Shown: piece by piece, positions 1 to 8,654 of the stretch | Layout: each line of letters begins with the position of its first letter | How positions within the stretch are numbered: position 1 is the first letter of the stretch | Source of the DNA: an uncultured Rhodobacterales bacterium | Lineage (GTDB): Bacteria; Pseudomonadota; Alphaproteobacteria; Rhodobacterales; Rhodobacteraceae | Assembly: GCA_937901055.1 (NCBI GenBank) | Contig: CALCGO010000056.1 | Coordinates: forward strand, 1-24,765 | DNA length: 24,765 nt | Direction: 5' to 3' | Translations under genes and position numbers: made by a program | The notes under the pieces: generated by a model | Told to the model about the DNA's origin: nothing | Database searches by the model: none | What the model saw: the letters and a program-made list of their open reading frames with translations, nothing else

Positions 1-444
1 CGCGAATAAATCGACGGGCATGAAAGGCCGCCAGCTTGCCCCATCGGACGCCAATTCGAGTGGACGACCAAGTGCTGCCATGGCGGAAAATTCATTGAGC
101 AATAAATCACTTCTTGGGCACGCAGAGAATCCGTATGCAGTTGCACCTCGCAATATTGCGACATCAAAACCGGGGCTTCGTAAAGATAACAAACCGAGCT
201 CTGCCTTTCGCTTTGCTTCTCCATACGGAGTTATTGGCGAGGGAGGGCTGAATTCATCGAGTCTGCTATCACTGGATGCTCCATATACGCTGCACGTGGA
301 GGCGAAGACAACGCGTGGTACGCCAGCTTGCTTGAAGATTTTGTGGGTTGCGGTCGTCCTCAGGGAAGGCGACTCTATGACCGCTGAATCTCCGATGCAG
401 AAATGGGTTGCTTCGTAAGTCACTGTATTGCTGCGCAAGAATTT
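1..444 (-). pseudogene. 5'-truncated NAD-dependent epimerase/dehydratase remnant, cut by window edge
   Basis: Reading the minus strand from about 444 down to 1 gives an uninterrupted frame with the middle of an extended short-chain dehydrogenase. It shows AGVPRVVFASTCSVYG, then SPITPYGEAKRKAE (the catalytic Tyr-x-x-x-Lys), then FDVAILRGATAYG and SDGASWRPFMPVDLFA. These are the landmarks of nucleotide-sugar epimerases from roughly residue 100 to 240 of a protein of about 310. The N-terminal Rossmann half with its GxxGxxG motif is missing: an in-frame TAG lies at 445-447, no ATG precedes the conserved part (only TTG and GTG near 438 and 423), and nothing upstream in any minus frame resembles the missing half. 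I therefore call it a truncated gene; its 3' end lies outside the window. The 132-codon plus-strand frame over the same DNA is its antisense shadow. Substrate cannot be told. Confidence 0.75.
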
Positions 445-447
445 CTA

Positions 448-805
448 AAAACGTATGCCGAAGCCGGTTTGTTTTGGACGTGATGTTGTTGTACCTGCCG
501 ATTTCATCAAATTTTCAAATGCCTTGGTAGGTTGGTAAAAACAGAATTTGCTGGTCAATGGGATGTAGTTATTTGGGACGTGTCGGTGATAATCTATTTA
601 CGGCTTTGCCATGTTCAAAAGAAACGGCATTGGGTGTCTGAAACTCCTTTCCACTAGTGCCGACGTCAAACAGTCGGCACGTTGGATTCTGTGACTGCCG
701 TTATGAACGAGATGTCCAAGCGAGGCTGGTAGTCTGGCAAGATACCTCACAGCCTTCTATAGCGGGCACTCAAATCTACAATATTTAACTTTGCCCCGCA
801 TTGTG
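448..805. other. Gene-free, decayed stretch upstream of imuA
   Basis: About 360 bp between the epimerase remnant and imuA contain no reading frame I can support in either direction. Frames are short and stop-rich, and base composition is more AT-rich than the genes that follow. The only ordered structure is a perfect inverted repeat at 657-680. A short plus-strand frame ending in a stop near 732 (VMNEMSKRGW) could be the tail of a lost gene, but it has no recognisable family. No SOS box of the alphaproteobacterial GAAC-N7-GAAC or GTTC-N7-GTTC type was found by eye. Confidence 0.5.
657..680. repeat. Perfect inverted repeat, 8-bp arms, 8-nt spacer
   Basis: GTGCCGAC (657-664) and GTCGGCAC (673-680) are exact reverse complements separated by GTCAAACA. 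No T-run follows on either strand, so it is a poor intrinsic terminator. It could be an operator, or the end of a lost mobile element in this decayed stretch. Function is unknown. Confidence 0.5.
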
Positions 806-811
806 TATAAT
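806..811 (+). promoter_or_regulatory. Candidate -10 element of imuA (TATAAT)
   Basis: A perfect TATAAT hexamer lies 6 nt before the ATG at 818. The matching -35 region (about 783-789) is a weak fit. If this is the -10, transcription would begin almost at the ATG, giving a leaderless mRNA; this would agree with the absence of a Shine-Dalgarno sequence before either possible imuA start. Confidence 0.35.
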
Positions 812-817
812 CCTACG

Positions 818-1366
818 ATGCTTGATCTATCCACTTACTTCCCGCTCAAAGAATCCCGCGCCCACGAGGTTTGCGGCCCGAGTGCGCTGTCGTTAGCTTT
901 TGCATCGGCAGAACAGGCAGAGGGTTCTGTAATGTGGATTTCAGAAAACTGGCGCGCCGAGCAGATCAACCCATCAGGGTTTTGTGCCTATATGGATCCA
1001 CGAAATCTGCTGACGTCTAAAGTCAAAGATCAGAATGAAGGGATGGCTGTTGCTGAGGAAAGCCTGCGTTCTGGTGCGGTACGCATAACAATCATTGAAC
1101 TGACAAAACCTCTAAGTTTCATCGCGGGGCGGCGGCTTCAGTTGGCGGCCGAGAGGGGGCGTTCAACAGGTCTGTGTATCATTCCGGAAGGTATGGGCAA
1201 CAATGCCGCAGAGAGTCGTTGGCGCTGCGCTCCTCTTTTTGACGCAAATTTTGGCGGGGGGGACTCGACTCTTCAGCGTTGGGAAATTATTAAGAACAAA
1301 TCAGGAACATTAAATGCATGGAATGTGAGATGGGATGCAGAAACGCGTCGTGTCATTGTGGTTTGA
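818..1366 (+). CDS. imuA: ImuA, RecA-like mutasome accessory protein
   Basis: A protein of 182 aa and first gene of the imuA-imuB-dnaE2 cassette. ImuA is a degenerate RecA/SulA-like protein that regulates or bridges the translesion mutasome at the chromosome. The sequence shows the compact RecA-like core (HEVCGPSALSLAFA near the N-terminus, VMWISENW, VRITIIEL, TGLCIIPEG, then a C-terminal WEIIKNKSGTLNAWNVRWD), with no Walker A lysine motif, as is usual for the short alphaproteobacterial form. Start: ATG at 818, just after a TATAAT box; the frame is also open to a TTG at 791, which would add nine residues. Neither has a ribosome-binding site. Its 3' end overlaps imuB by 32 bp, implying translational coupling. 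SOS control by LexA is expected from the family, but no LexA box was found. Confidence 0.85.
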   Translation: MLDLSTYFPLKESRAHEVCGPSALSLAFASAEQAEGSVMWISENWRAEQINPSGFCAYMDPRNLLTSKVKDQNEGMAVAEESLRSGAVRITIIELTKPLSFIAGRRLQLAAERGRSTGLCIIPEGMGNNAAESRWRCAPLFDANFGGGDSTLQRWEIIKNKSGTLNAWNVRWDAETRRVIVV

Positions 1367-2792
1367 AAGGCTGCCCAGCGAGAGGGTTCTGCGTGCACGC
1401 CCTATTGATACTCCCTTTGTTCTTACTCACCACCAGCAAAATACCGACCGTATCTATTGTTTGAACGCCGAGGCCGAAAAGGCGGGTCTGCATCGCGGTA
1501 TGGGTTTTTCGGATGCTCGCGCCTTTTGCCGTGATCTACAAAGCCGCCCCGCCGATCTAAAAGCAGATACGCAATTCCTGCATACTTTGGCGCGGTGGAG
1601 TAAGCGTTATTGTCCTTGGGTTGGGCTTGAGGGTTGCGATGGGTTGGCGCTCAATATCGCGGGGTCAGCGCATCTGTTTGGTGGTGAAGAGGCCATGTTG
1701 GATGATATGCGCCTGCGCCTTGTTCGCTCCGGAATTGGAGTGCGGGTAGGGTTGGGGGATACGCGTGGTGCGGCATGGGCGATGGCCCATTTTGGCGAGG
1801 GCGGGATTGCCACTGAACGCCGCCTTGCCGCTCTACCAATTGCGGCGTTACGTCTTGACGTTAAAACATGCACCACCCTTCAGCGCCTTGGTCTGCGCAA
1901 TATTGCTGATCTTATCGCTCTGCCGCGCGCCACAATTTCGCGCCGGTTTGGTATGGAAGTGTTGTTGCGTCTAGATCAGGCTTTGGGGGAGCGTTCCGAA
2001 GAAATATCGCCCCTCCCTGATGCACCACATTACGGCGTTCAAATGACGTTACCCGATCCGATTGGCCTCAAAGATGACGTGATGGCAGGGGCCGAGCGCT
2101 TGTTGACGCGCCTGTGTGCCAAACTCAAAGCGAACGAGAAAGGTGCGCGTATATTGCAGCTAACCCTGCGCCGTGTCGATCAAGGCAGCCAGCATGTCGA
2201 GCTTCGCCTTGCTCAACCTTTGCGAGATGTGTCGCGTATTTTACCCTTGTTTGAACGCGGAGTAGACGGCGTGGATGCGGGCTTTGGTATCGACCAGATA
2301 CGCCTTTTGGCCGCCCAGACAGAAGCACTCCCCGCCCAACAGATCAGCCACATCAAGAACGCGCACGATGATAAACTTGGTGATCTTATCACCCGCATTG
2401 GTGTGCGCATCGGGCTGGAAAATGTGCAGCGGTTTTTGCCTGCAGACAGCCATATACCAGAGCGTAGTTTCATTGTTTCACCTGCGGCTTATTCTCGTCC
2501 CGAAGGTGCTTGGGCCACGCAACATGCGCGCCCCTTGTGCTTGTTCCCGCCCGAACCAATCATAGGACACAACTCTCGCCCTCCCACTCATTTTCACTGG
2601 CGGCGCATGCCCTTTACCATAGGCCGCGCCACTGGACCGGAGCGTATCGCCCCCGAGTGGTGGATGGCTGATGAGAATTGGCGTTCAGGCCTGCGTGATT
2701 ACTGGAAAATTGACACCAAAGAGGGGCGGCGGCTTTGGTTATTTTATATGCCTCAGTCCCCAAATTGGTATGTGCAGGGGGAGTTCGCGTGA
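1335..2792 (+). CDS. imuB: ImuB, Y-family polymerase-like mutasome hub
   Basis: A protein of 485 aa related to Y-family DNA polymerases. In known systems ImuB does not polymerise; it binds the beta clamp, ImuA and DnaE2 and recruits them to lesions. The N-terminus (VVSLWFERLPSERVLRA) has the Y-family fold signature but lacks the acidic catalytic residues of DinB-type enzymes, and the second catalytic region reads GLALNIAGSAHLFGG instead of an Asp-Glu-rich motif. A helix-hairpin-helix thumb follows (TLQRLGLRNIADLIALP), then a little-finger-like domain and a long C-terminal tail rich in Trp and Pro ending WRRMPFTIGRATGPERI...GEFA. Start is the ATG inside the end of imuA. The TGA overlaps the dnaE2 GTG start. 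Confidence 0.93.
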   Translation: MQKRVVSLWFERLPSERVLRARPIDTPFVLTHHQQNTDRIYCLNAEAEKAGLHRGMGFSDARAFCRDLQSRPADLKADTQFLHTLARWSKRYCPWVGLEGCDGLALNIAGSAHLFGGEEAMLDDMRLRLVRSGIGVRVGLGDTRGAAWAMAHFGEGGIATERRLAALPIAALRLDVKTCTTLQRLGLRNIADLIALPRATISRRFGMEVLLRLDQALGERSEEISPLPDAPHYGVQMTLPDPIGLKDDVMAGAERLLTRLCAKLKANEKGARILQLTLRRVDQGSQHVELRLAQPLRDVSRILPLFERGVDGVDAGFGIDQIRLLAAQTEALPAQQISHIKNAHDDKLGDLITRIGVRIGLENVQRFLPADSHIPERSFIVSPAAYSRPEGAWATQHARPLCLFPPEPIIGHNSRPPTHFHWRRMPFTIGRATGPERIAPEWWMADENWRSGLRDYWKIDTKEGRRLWLFYMPQSPNWYVQGEFA

Positions 2793-5700
2793 TCGATACC
2801 AGCCATGAACACCGCCCGGTAGAAACCGTTAGCCGCGAACGCATGCGAACAAATTCAGCCACACATGGATATGCTGAACTTTGTGTCACCTCGAATTTCA
2901 CTTTCCTTACGGGTGCATCCCATCCCGAAGAATTGGTTTTGCGGGCTGCGGAGCTTGGTCTATCAGCAATCGCCATCACTGATCGTAATTCTTTGGCAGG
3001 TGTAGTGCGTGCCTATTCTGCGCTAAAAGAACTTAAACGTAAGACAACAGAAAGCATCAAGGTTCGTTCCAGCCAACAGATGGATTCCAGTAGTCGTCAG
3101 CAGGTTGGCACCCCGCTAGAAATGGCTCGCCCCGAAACGGCCTGTCTTCTCAAGTTGATCGTTGGTTGTCGTCTTGTCCTACGTGATAGCCCTGTTGATT
3201 GGATCGCACTCCCCCAAGATCGCCCCGCCTATGCCCGCCTTTCGCGCCTTTTGACCCTTGGGAAACGGCGTGCAGAAAAGGGTGATTGCCATCTCGAGAT
3301 GGCCGATATTTTGGAAGGTTGCGCCGGGATCATATTGATTGCGATGCCCCGAGAAAACATCAAATCCAAACTCGTGAAAAAACATATCCAAGCCGCAGTG
3401 CGCCGCTATCCAGGGTATATATTTTTCGGCGCAGCGCCTAAATATAACGGGCAAGATCAGGCTTACCTAACAGCGTGTGCACATTTGGCCCAGCGCACAT
3501 CCGCCCCCATGGTCGCCATCGGGGATGCTTTGATGCATCATGCGAGCCGCCGTCAATTGGCTGATGTGCTGACCTGTATGCGTGAACATATCACCATTGA
3601 CCAAATCGGGACTCGCGCCCTGCCCAATGGCGAGCATCGCCTCAAAGGCATGGCAGATATGGCACGAATGTTTCGCGATCATCCCGCTGCAATACGGCGT
3701 ACGCTTGAGATTACTGCACGCTGTGGATTTTGCCTCAGCGAATTGTCTTACGAATATCCTGACGAAATCTCTGTCGAAGAATCCCCCCAAGAACGCCTTA
3801 CGCGCCTTGCTTATGAAGGTCTCAAGCGTCGCTATCCCGATGGCGCGACTGATAAGGCCCGCGCCCAAGTGAAAAAGGAACTGGCTCTTATCGAAAAGCT
3901 GGAATTCCCAGCTTACTTCCTCACCGTACATGACATTGTGCAATTTGCGCGCAGCAAAGGAATACTCTGCCAAGGGCGCGGATCAGCCGCCAATTCGATC
4001 CTGTGTTATCTGCTGGGGATCACCGATGTCAGCCCCGAGACGATCACTATGGTTGTCGAGCGTTTTGTGTCTGAACATCGTGGTGAACCACCCGATATAG
4101 ATGTTGATTTTGAACATGAACGACGCGAGGAGGTAATCCAACATATCTATGAAAAATATGGCCGACACCGTGCCGGGCTATGTGCCACAGTAATCCATTT
4201 CCGTTCCCGCGCCGCTATTCGGGAGGTGGGTAAAGTCATGGGGCTAAGCCAAGACGTCACCGCCAATCTATCTGGTCAAATCTGGGGCATGTCCAATGGT
4301 GGCGCGGACCCCGAGCGCATCCGCGAACTAGGACTTGATCCAGCGGATGAACGTCTTGCACAAACCATTCGTCTGATCGGTGAAATCATCGGATTTCCGC
4401 GCCATCTATCACAGCATGTGGGCGGGTTTATCATCACAAAGGGGCGACTGGATGAGCTTTGCCCAATTTCGAATGCGGCAATGGAAGATCGTACCGTGAT
4501 AGAATGGGACAAGGATGATATCGACGCTCTTGGTATCCTTAAGGTCGACATTCTTAGCCTTGGAATGCTCACATGTATTCGCAAATGTTTCGATCTAATC
4601 GCGAAACATAACGGGCAGGCGCTAACCATCGCCAATGTTCCCCAAGCCGACAAACCTACATACGACATGCTTTGTGTTGCCGATGCCGTCGGAGTGTTTC
4701 AGGTAGAAAGCCGCGCACAGTTGAACTTTTTACCCCGCATGAAACCCCGTGAATTCTACGACTTGGTGATCGAAGTCGCCATTGTACGCCCCGGGCCAAT
4801 TCAAGGCGGCATGGTGCAGCCCTATATTCGAAGACGACAAGGGTTTGAAGAACCGGAACCTTTTGGTCCAGCCCTTGCCGAGGTGACCCGTAAAACACTC
4901 GGCGTACCACTATTCCAGGAACAGGCAATGCAGATCGCAGTTGTCGGTGCCGGGTATTCCGCCGAAGACGCCGATCATTTACGGCGTTCCCTTGCCTCCT
5001 TTCGTCGTATGGGCACTATCGGCGCGCATCGTGAACAATTTATCAACGGTATGCTGGGCAACGGATATAGCCTAGATATTGCTGAAAAGTGCTTTTCTCA
5101 AATCGAAGGTTTTGCCGATTATGGATTTCCCGAAAGCCATGCCGCTGCCTTTGCTTTGCTTGCCTATGTCTCGGCATGGTTAAAATGCCATCACCCTGCG
5201 GTTTTTGCCTGCGGATTGCTCAATTCCCAACCAATGGGGTTTTATGCCCCAGCCCAAATTGTACGTGATGCACGCGAGCACCATGTAGAAGTGCGGCCGA
5301 TTTGCGTTAACAATAGCATATGGGACAATACGCTAGAACACCGAGCTGACGGCAACTTGGCTCTGCGTCTTGGCTTTCGCCAAATCAAAGGGTTCAAAGA
5401 GGAAGATGCCGGTTGGATCGTGGCTGCCCGAGGCAATGGATACCTTGACCCCGAAAGCTTATGGGTGCGCGCTGGCATCGGGCCAAGCGTGTTGGAACGC
5501 CTTGCCGAGGCGGATGCGTTTTCTGATATGAGCCTAGGGCGACGTAATGCATTATGGCATGTAAAAGCGATCCGGGGGCAACAGCCTCTGCCGTTGTTCA
5601 ATGACCCAATTGAGGGGGAAGGTATCAACGAGCCTAGCGTTGATTTACCAACCATGCATTTGGGTGAAGAAGTGGTAGAAGATTATGTGGCCATGCGCCT

Positions 5701-6178
5701 GTCTTTGCGCGCCCACCCAATGGAACTGCTGCGCCCCAATATGCCGAATCTCACCCCTCATGTGGCCCTTGCCACCGCGCCCCTTGGACGCACCATCGTC
5801 TGTGGTCTTGTGATCACCCGTCAACGCCCGGGTACTGCCTCAGGCGTGGTGTTCCTCACGCTTGAGGATGAAACCGGAGTTTCCAACGTGGTGGTTTGGC
5901 GCACGGTTTATGAACAATTTCGCCGCACCGTTATGGGAGGACGGCTTTTGCGTGTTACGGGCTATCTGCAACGTGAAGGGATTGTGGTGCACCTGATTGC
6001 CCAGCATATCGAAGATATGTCGCATCGCCTAAGCGACCTTGGACATCCAATGGACGAAGCAATCGGGATCACCCAACCTCAAGCCGACGATGCACCACGC
6101 CCACCCCGATATCCTCCGCGTGCGAGGCATCCGCGCGAACAAGCAAAACGGCTATTTCCCAGCCGCGATTTTCATTAG
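2789..6178 (+). CDS. dnaE2: DnaE2 (ImuC), error-prone DNA polymerase III alpha subunit
   Basis: A C-family DNA polymerase of 1129 aa that performs error-prone bypass with ImuA and ImuB. The PHP domain starts at about residue 27 (HGYAELCVTSNFTFLTGASH), the palm has GRGSAANS (397-404) and the catalytic PDIDVDF (435-441), and an OB fold lies near the C-terminus (GVVFLTLEDETGVSNVVVW). The protein ends in SRDFH, typical of DnaE2. I chose the GTG at 2789 because its last two bases are shared with the imuB stop (GTGA) and it follows a purine-rich GGGGGAG at 2777-2783; the frame is open upstream to a TTG at 2735, buried inside imuB. Residues about 83-118, after the first PHP segment, hold a Ser/Gln-rich insert I do not expect in the family. 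Only about 100 bp separate the stop from the convergent aminotransferase; no convincing terminator is seen there. Confidence 0.95.
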   Translation: MIDTSHEHRPVETVSRERMRTNSATHGYAELCVTSNFTFLTGASHPEELVLRAAELGLSAIAITDRNSLAGVVRAYSALKELKRKTTESIKVRSSQQMDSSSRQQVGTPLEMARPETACLLKLIVGCRLVLRDSPVDWIALPQDRPAYARLSRLLTLGKRRAEKGDCHLEMADILEGCAGIILIAMPRENIKSKLVKKHIQAAVRRYPGYIFFGAAPKYNGQDQAYLTACAHLAQRTSAPMVAIGDALMHHASRRQLADVLTCMREHITIDQIGTRALPNGEHRLKGMADMARMFRDHPAAIRRTLEITARCGFCLSELSYEYPDEISVEESPQERLTRLAYEGLKRRYPDGATDKARAQVKKELALIEKLEFPAYFLTVHDIVQFARSKGILCQGRGSAANSILCYLLGITDVSPETITMVVERFVSEHRGEPPDIDVDFEHERREEVIQHIYEKYGRHRAGLCATVIHFRSRAAIREVGKVMGLSQDVTANLSGQIWGMSNGGADPERIRELGLDPADERLAQTIRLIGEIIGFPRHLSQHVGGFIITKGRLDELCPISNAAMEDRTVIEWDKDDIDALGILKVDILSLGMLTCIRKCFDLIAKHNGQALTIANVPQADKPTYDMLCVADAVGVFQVESRAQLNFLPRMKPREFYDLVIEVAIVRPGPIQGGMVQPYIRRRQGFEEPEPFGPALAEVTRKTLGVPLFQEQAMQIAVVGAGYSAEDADHLRRSLASFRRMGTIGAHREQFINGMLGNGYSLDIAEKCFSQIEGFADYGFPESHAAAFALLAYVSAWLKCHHPAVFACGLLNSQPMGFYAPAQIVRDAREHHVEVRPICVNNSIWDNTLEHRADGNLALRLGFRQIKGFKEEDAGWIVAARGNGYLDPESLWVRAGIGPSVLERLAEADAFSDMSLGRRNALWHVKAIRGQQPLPLFNDPIEGEGINEPSVDLPTMHLGEEVVEDYVAMRLSLRAHPMELLRPNMPNLTPHVALATAPLGRTIVCGLVITRQRPGTASGVVFLTLEDETGVSNVVVWRTVYEQFRRTVMGGRLLRVTGYLQREGIVVHLIAQHIEDMSHRLSDLGHPMDEAIGITQPQADDAPRPPRYPPRARHPREQAKRLFPSRDFH

Positions 6179-6278
6179 GCACCACACTGGGCAGTGATCG
6201 GGGCTGGCCAAGGGCGCATAGGTTTTTCATCGATAGTTTGCGAGCTCAATACAAAAAGCTCTTCCACTTAGCGTGCCG

Positions 6279-7649
6279 TTATCCAAGCACTTCGGTCACG
6301 GCCTCTTTAGCAACTGATATAACATGGTCCACTTCTTCCGGCGTAATGCAAAGTGGTGGGGCAAAGCCGATGATATCACCTTGGGGCATAGCACGGGCAA
6401 TCACATCACGCGATGCCATTGCAGTCGAGATTGCATAACCGATTTTTTGGGCTGGATCAAAGAAACCCACTGGTGATTTTGTTTTTGCAAACTCAACAGC
6501 GCACATCAGTCCTTCGCCACGTACTTCAACAACGTTTGGGTGATCAGAAAAAGCCGCCTTCAGTTCGTTAAGTAAATAGGCTCCTGTTGTAGCGGAATTC
6601 TTCACAATACCCATTTCATCAATCAATTTCAGGTTGGCAACGCCGGCCGCCGCCCCGATCGGGTGTGCAGAGTAAGTCCAGCCATGGCCAATCGGTCCGT
6701 TTTCATCAGTGCCTTGCTCCAGAACTTTCCACATTTTGTCGGACACGATCGAACCAGAAAGCGGCGCATAAGCGGAGGTCAGCCCTTTGGCAATTGTAAT
6801 AATATCAGCTTCGATCCCGTAATGGTCAGATCCAAACATGGAACCAAGCCGCCCGAAACCCGTGACCACCTCGTCTGCAATAAGCAGGATGTCGTATTTC
6901 TTTAGTACGGCCTGAATAGCAGGCCAATAACCTGTTGGAGGAGGCACGATGCCGCCAGTGCCGAGCACCGGTTCTCCGATGAACGCCGCAATGGTATCCG
7001 GCCCTTCGTTCAGGATCATTTCTTCTAGCTTGGCGGCGCAATCGGCTGAAAACTCTTCTTCAGACATACCGGCGGCGGCACCCCGTAGGTAGTAAGGGGC
7101 CTCGGTGTGAATAACCTGTGTCAGGGGCAGGTCAAATTTGTTGTGAAACAGTTCAAGCCCTGTGAGCGAACCAGTCATCAAACCGGACCCGTGATAACCA
7201 CGCCAGCGCGAGATTATCTTTTTCTTTTGCGGGCGGCCAAGTATGTTGTTGTAATACCAGATCAGCTTGATGTTGGTCTCGTTAGCATCCGAGCCGCTTT
7301 GACCATAATAGACCTTGGACATATTAGCCGGCGCACGATCCAAAATCATTTTCGAAAGTGTGATGGAGGCTTCGGTTCCGTGCCCCACGTAGGAGTGGTA
7401 ATAGGCCAGTTCATGCGCCTGTTTCGAAATGGCTTCGGCGATTTCTGTGCGGCCATAGCCAATGTTCACGCAGTAAAGTCCGGCAAAGGCATCCAGCATT
7501 TTGCGGTCATCGCGATCAAAAATATACACGCCTTCTCCACCTTTGATCACGCGTGTTGGCGTGTCGCCGCGCGCGTGTTGGGCAAGATGGGTTGAAGGGT
7601 GGAAAAAGTTTTCGCGGTCCCATTTTGCAAGTTCGTCATTAGTTAGCAT
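6279..7649 (-). CDS. Class III PLP aminotransferase of the ectoine operon (DoeD/Atf-like)
   Basis: A protein of 456 aa, fold-type I class III transaminase. It shows YYGQSGSDANETNIK (PLP phosphate binding), RWRGYHGSG, the aspartate in LLIADEVVTGFGRLG (Asp259) and the Schiff-base lysine in ITIAKGLTSAYAPL (Lys288). The length is full. As third gene of doeA-doeB-atf (6 nt after doeB), its likely job is transamination of L-2,4-diaminobutyrate, released from N-acetyl-diaminobutyrate by DoeB, to aspartate semialdehyde. By sequence alone the family also includes putrescine, beta-alanine and taurine:pyruvate transaminases, so the substrate rests on context. The dehydrogenase that would finish the pathway (DoeC/Ssd) is not in the window. 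It converges on dnaE2. Confidence 0.85.
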   Translation of the reverse strand: MLTNDELAKWDRENFFHPSTHLAQHARGDTPTRVIKGGEGVYIFDRDDRKMLDAFAGLYCVNIGYGRTEIAEAISKQAHELAYYHSYVGHGTEASITLSKMILDRAPANMSKVYYGQSGSDANETNIKLIWYYNNILGRPQKKKIISRWRGYHGSGLMTGSLTGLELFHNKFDLPLTQVIHTEAPYYLRGAAAGMSEEEFSADCAAKLEEMILNEGPDTIAAFIGEPVLGTGGIVPPPTGYWPAIQAVLKKYDILLIADEVVTGFGRLGSMFGSDHYGIEADIITIAKGLTSAYAPLSGSIVSDKMWKVLEQGTDENGPIGHGWTYSAHPIGAAAGVANLKLIDEMGIVKNSATTGAYLLNELKAAFSDHPNVVEVRGEGLMCAVEFAKTKSPVGFFDPAQKIGYAISTAMASRDVIARAMPQGDIIGFAPPLCITPEEVDHVISVAKEAVTEVLG

Positions 7650-7655
7650 GTTGTT

Positions 7656-8651
7656 TTACCTTTTGTCTTCTTGCGCCAGAACAGCCAGACAATCGCCGGA
7701 CTGAATCAAGCCATAAGTGTGTCGGACAGCCAGCAGACCGTCCATTTTCGAGTGAATTTCCAGAGGATCGACACCTGTGCGTGTTGGGTCCCAAATGCGT
7801 GCCAGCACGTCGCCTTTTTGGACGGGGTCGCCAAGGATTTTGGTGTATTCAATCATGCCGCCAGTTGGTGAAAAGTGAAAACAGTTGTCGTCATCTTGGA
7901 TCAGGTGCTGACTGTGGGTCATTTCCATTTCGCCTTGCATAATCCCTGCGTGAATCAACAGATTACGCAGACCTTTGCGCGCGATTGCCACAGTTTCAGG
8001 CGTGCTAGTTCCAGCTCCGGCCAGCTCGGTGGTGACGAATGTTTTGCCCATGGCCTCGGCTGCATTGTCATACATCCCGACACTGTCTATTTCCAACATT
8101 TGCAGGGCAAACGGCGCGTTAAAGGCATCACGCGCGGCACTACAACGCGCTTCCTGCTCTTTGTCTTCCAACACATGTGAGGCTGCAAACGGCAGAAAAT
8201 CGAGGGTTTTACCGCCCGAGTGGAAATCCAGCACGATGTCGGCCATCGGCAGCAAATAGCGTTGAAAATAGTCAGCGATCTTTTCGGTAAGTGTGCCATC
8301 AGGGCGCCCCGGAAACACGCGGTTCATGTTGCCTGAATCGACAGGCGACGTCCTTGTTCCTTCGCTGAAAGCGGGCATGTTCATAAACGGGATGATAATC
8401 ACCCGCCCCGTTAGACTCGCGGCGTCAATATTCGCGGCCAATTCGACAAGCGCCAGCGGGCCTTCGTATTCGTCACCATGATTGGCGCCAGTTAACAATG
8501 CTGTCGGGCCGTCACCGTTTTTTGCAACGGTGATCGGGATCATCACCGATCCCCAAGCGCTGTCATTGCGACTATGTGGCAGGCGCAAGAATCCATGCGA
8601 AACACCATCCACACTTAGGTCAATCGTCGGAGTTATAGAAGATTCTCGCAT
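7656..8651 (-). CDS. doeB: DoeB/EutE, N-acetyl-L-2,4-diaminobutyrate deacetylase
   Basis: A protein of 331 aa of the succinylglutamate desuccinylase/aspartoacylase (M14-like zinc) family. The zinc site is visible as NHGDEYEG (His58, Glu61) and VLDFHSGG (His144); NMNRVFPG holds the conserved substrate-binding arginine. DoeB removes acetate from the N-acetyl-diaminobutyrate made by DoeA. It is second in the operon, 3 nt after doeA, and this doeA-doeB adjacency is what separates it from other aspartoacylase-family proteins. The start is the ATG at 8651, preceded on the minus strand by a purine-rich GAAAGGAT at a normal distance. The C-terminus carries a lipoyl/biotin-like beta-barrel segment (GDPVQKGDVLARIWDP), common in this subfamily. 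Confidence 0.9.
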   Translation of the reverse strand: MRESSITPTIDLSVDGVSHGFLRLPHSRNDSAWGSVMIPITVAKNGDGPTALLTGANHGDEYEGPLALVELAANIDAASLTGRVIIIPFMNMPAFSEGTRTSPVDSGNMNRVFPGRPDGTLTEKIADYFQRYLLPMADIVLDFHSGGKTLDFLPFAASHVLEDKEQEARCSAARDAFNAPFALQMLEIDSVGMYDNAAEAMGKTFVTTELAGAGTSTPETVAIARKGLRNLLIHAGIMQGEMEMTHSQHLIQDDDNCFHFSPTGGMIEYTKILGDPVQKGDVLARIWDPTRTGVDPLEIHSKMDGLLAVRHTYGLIQSGDCLAVLAQEDKR

Positions 8652-8654
8652 TGG

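Noticed and set aside
20..418. A 132-codon plus-strand reading frame at the window start
   Set aside because: It is antisense to the epimerase remnant, whose minus-strand translation has clear family motifs; the plus translation has none.
600..820. LexA/SOS box for the imu cassette
   Set aside because: GAAC near 705 and GTTC near 613 have no partner repeat at the right spacing.
2735..2788. TTG start giving DnaE2 18 more residues
   Set aside because: It lies inside imuB without a ribosome-binding site; GTG 2789 has one and overlaps the imuB stop in the usual way.
6179..6278. Terminator between dnaE2 and the aminotransferase gene
   Set aside because: Only 5-bp stems (CACTG-GG-CAGTG and GAGCT...AGCTC) without a T-run; too weak to call.
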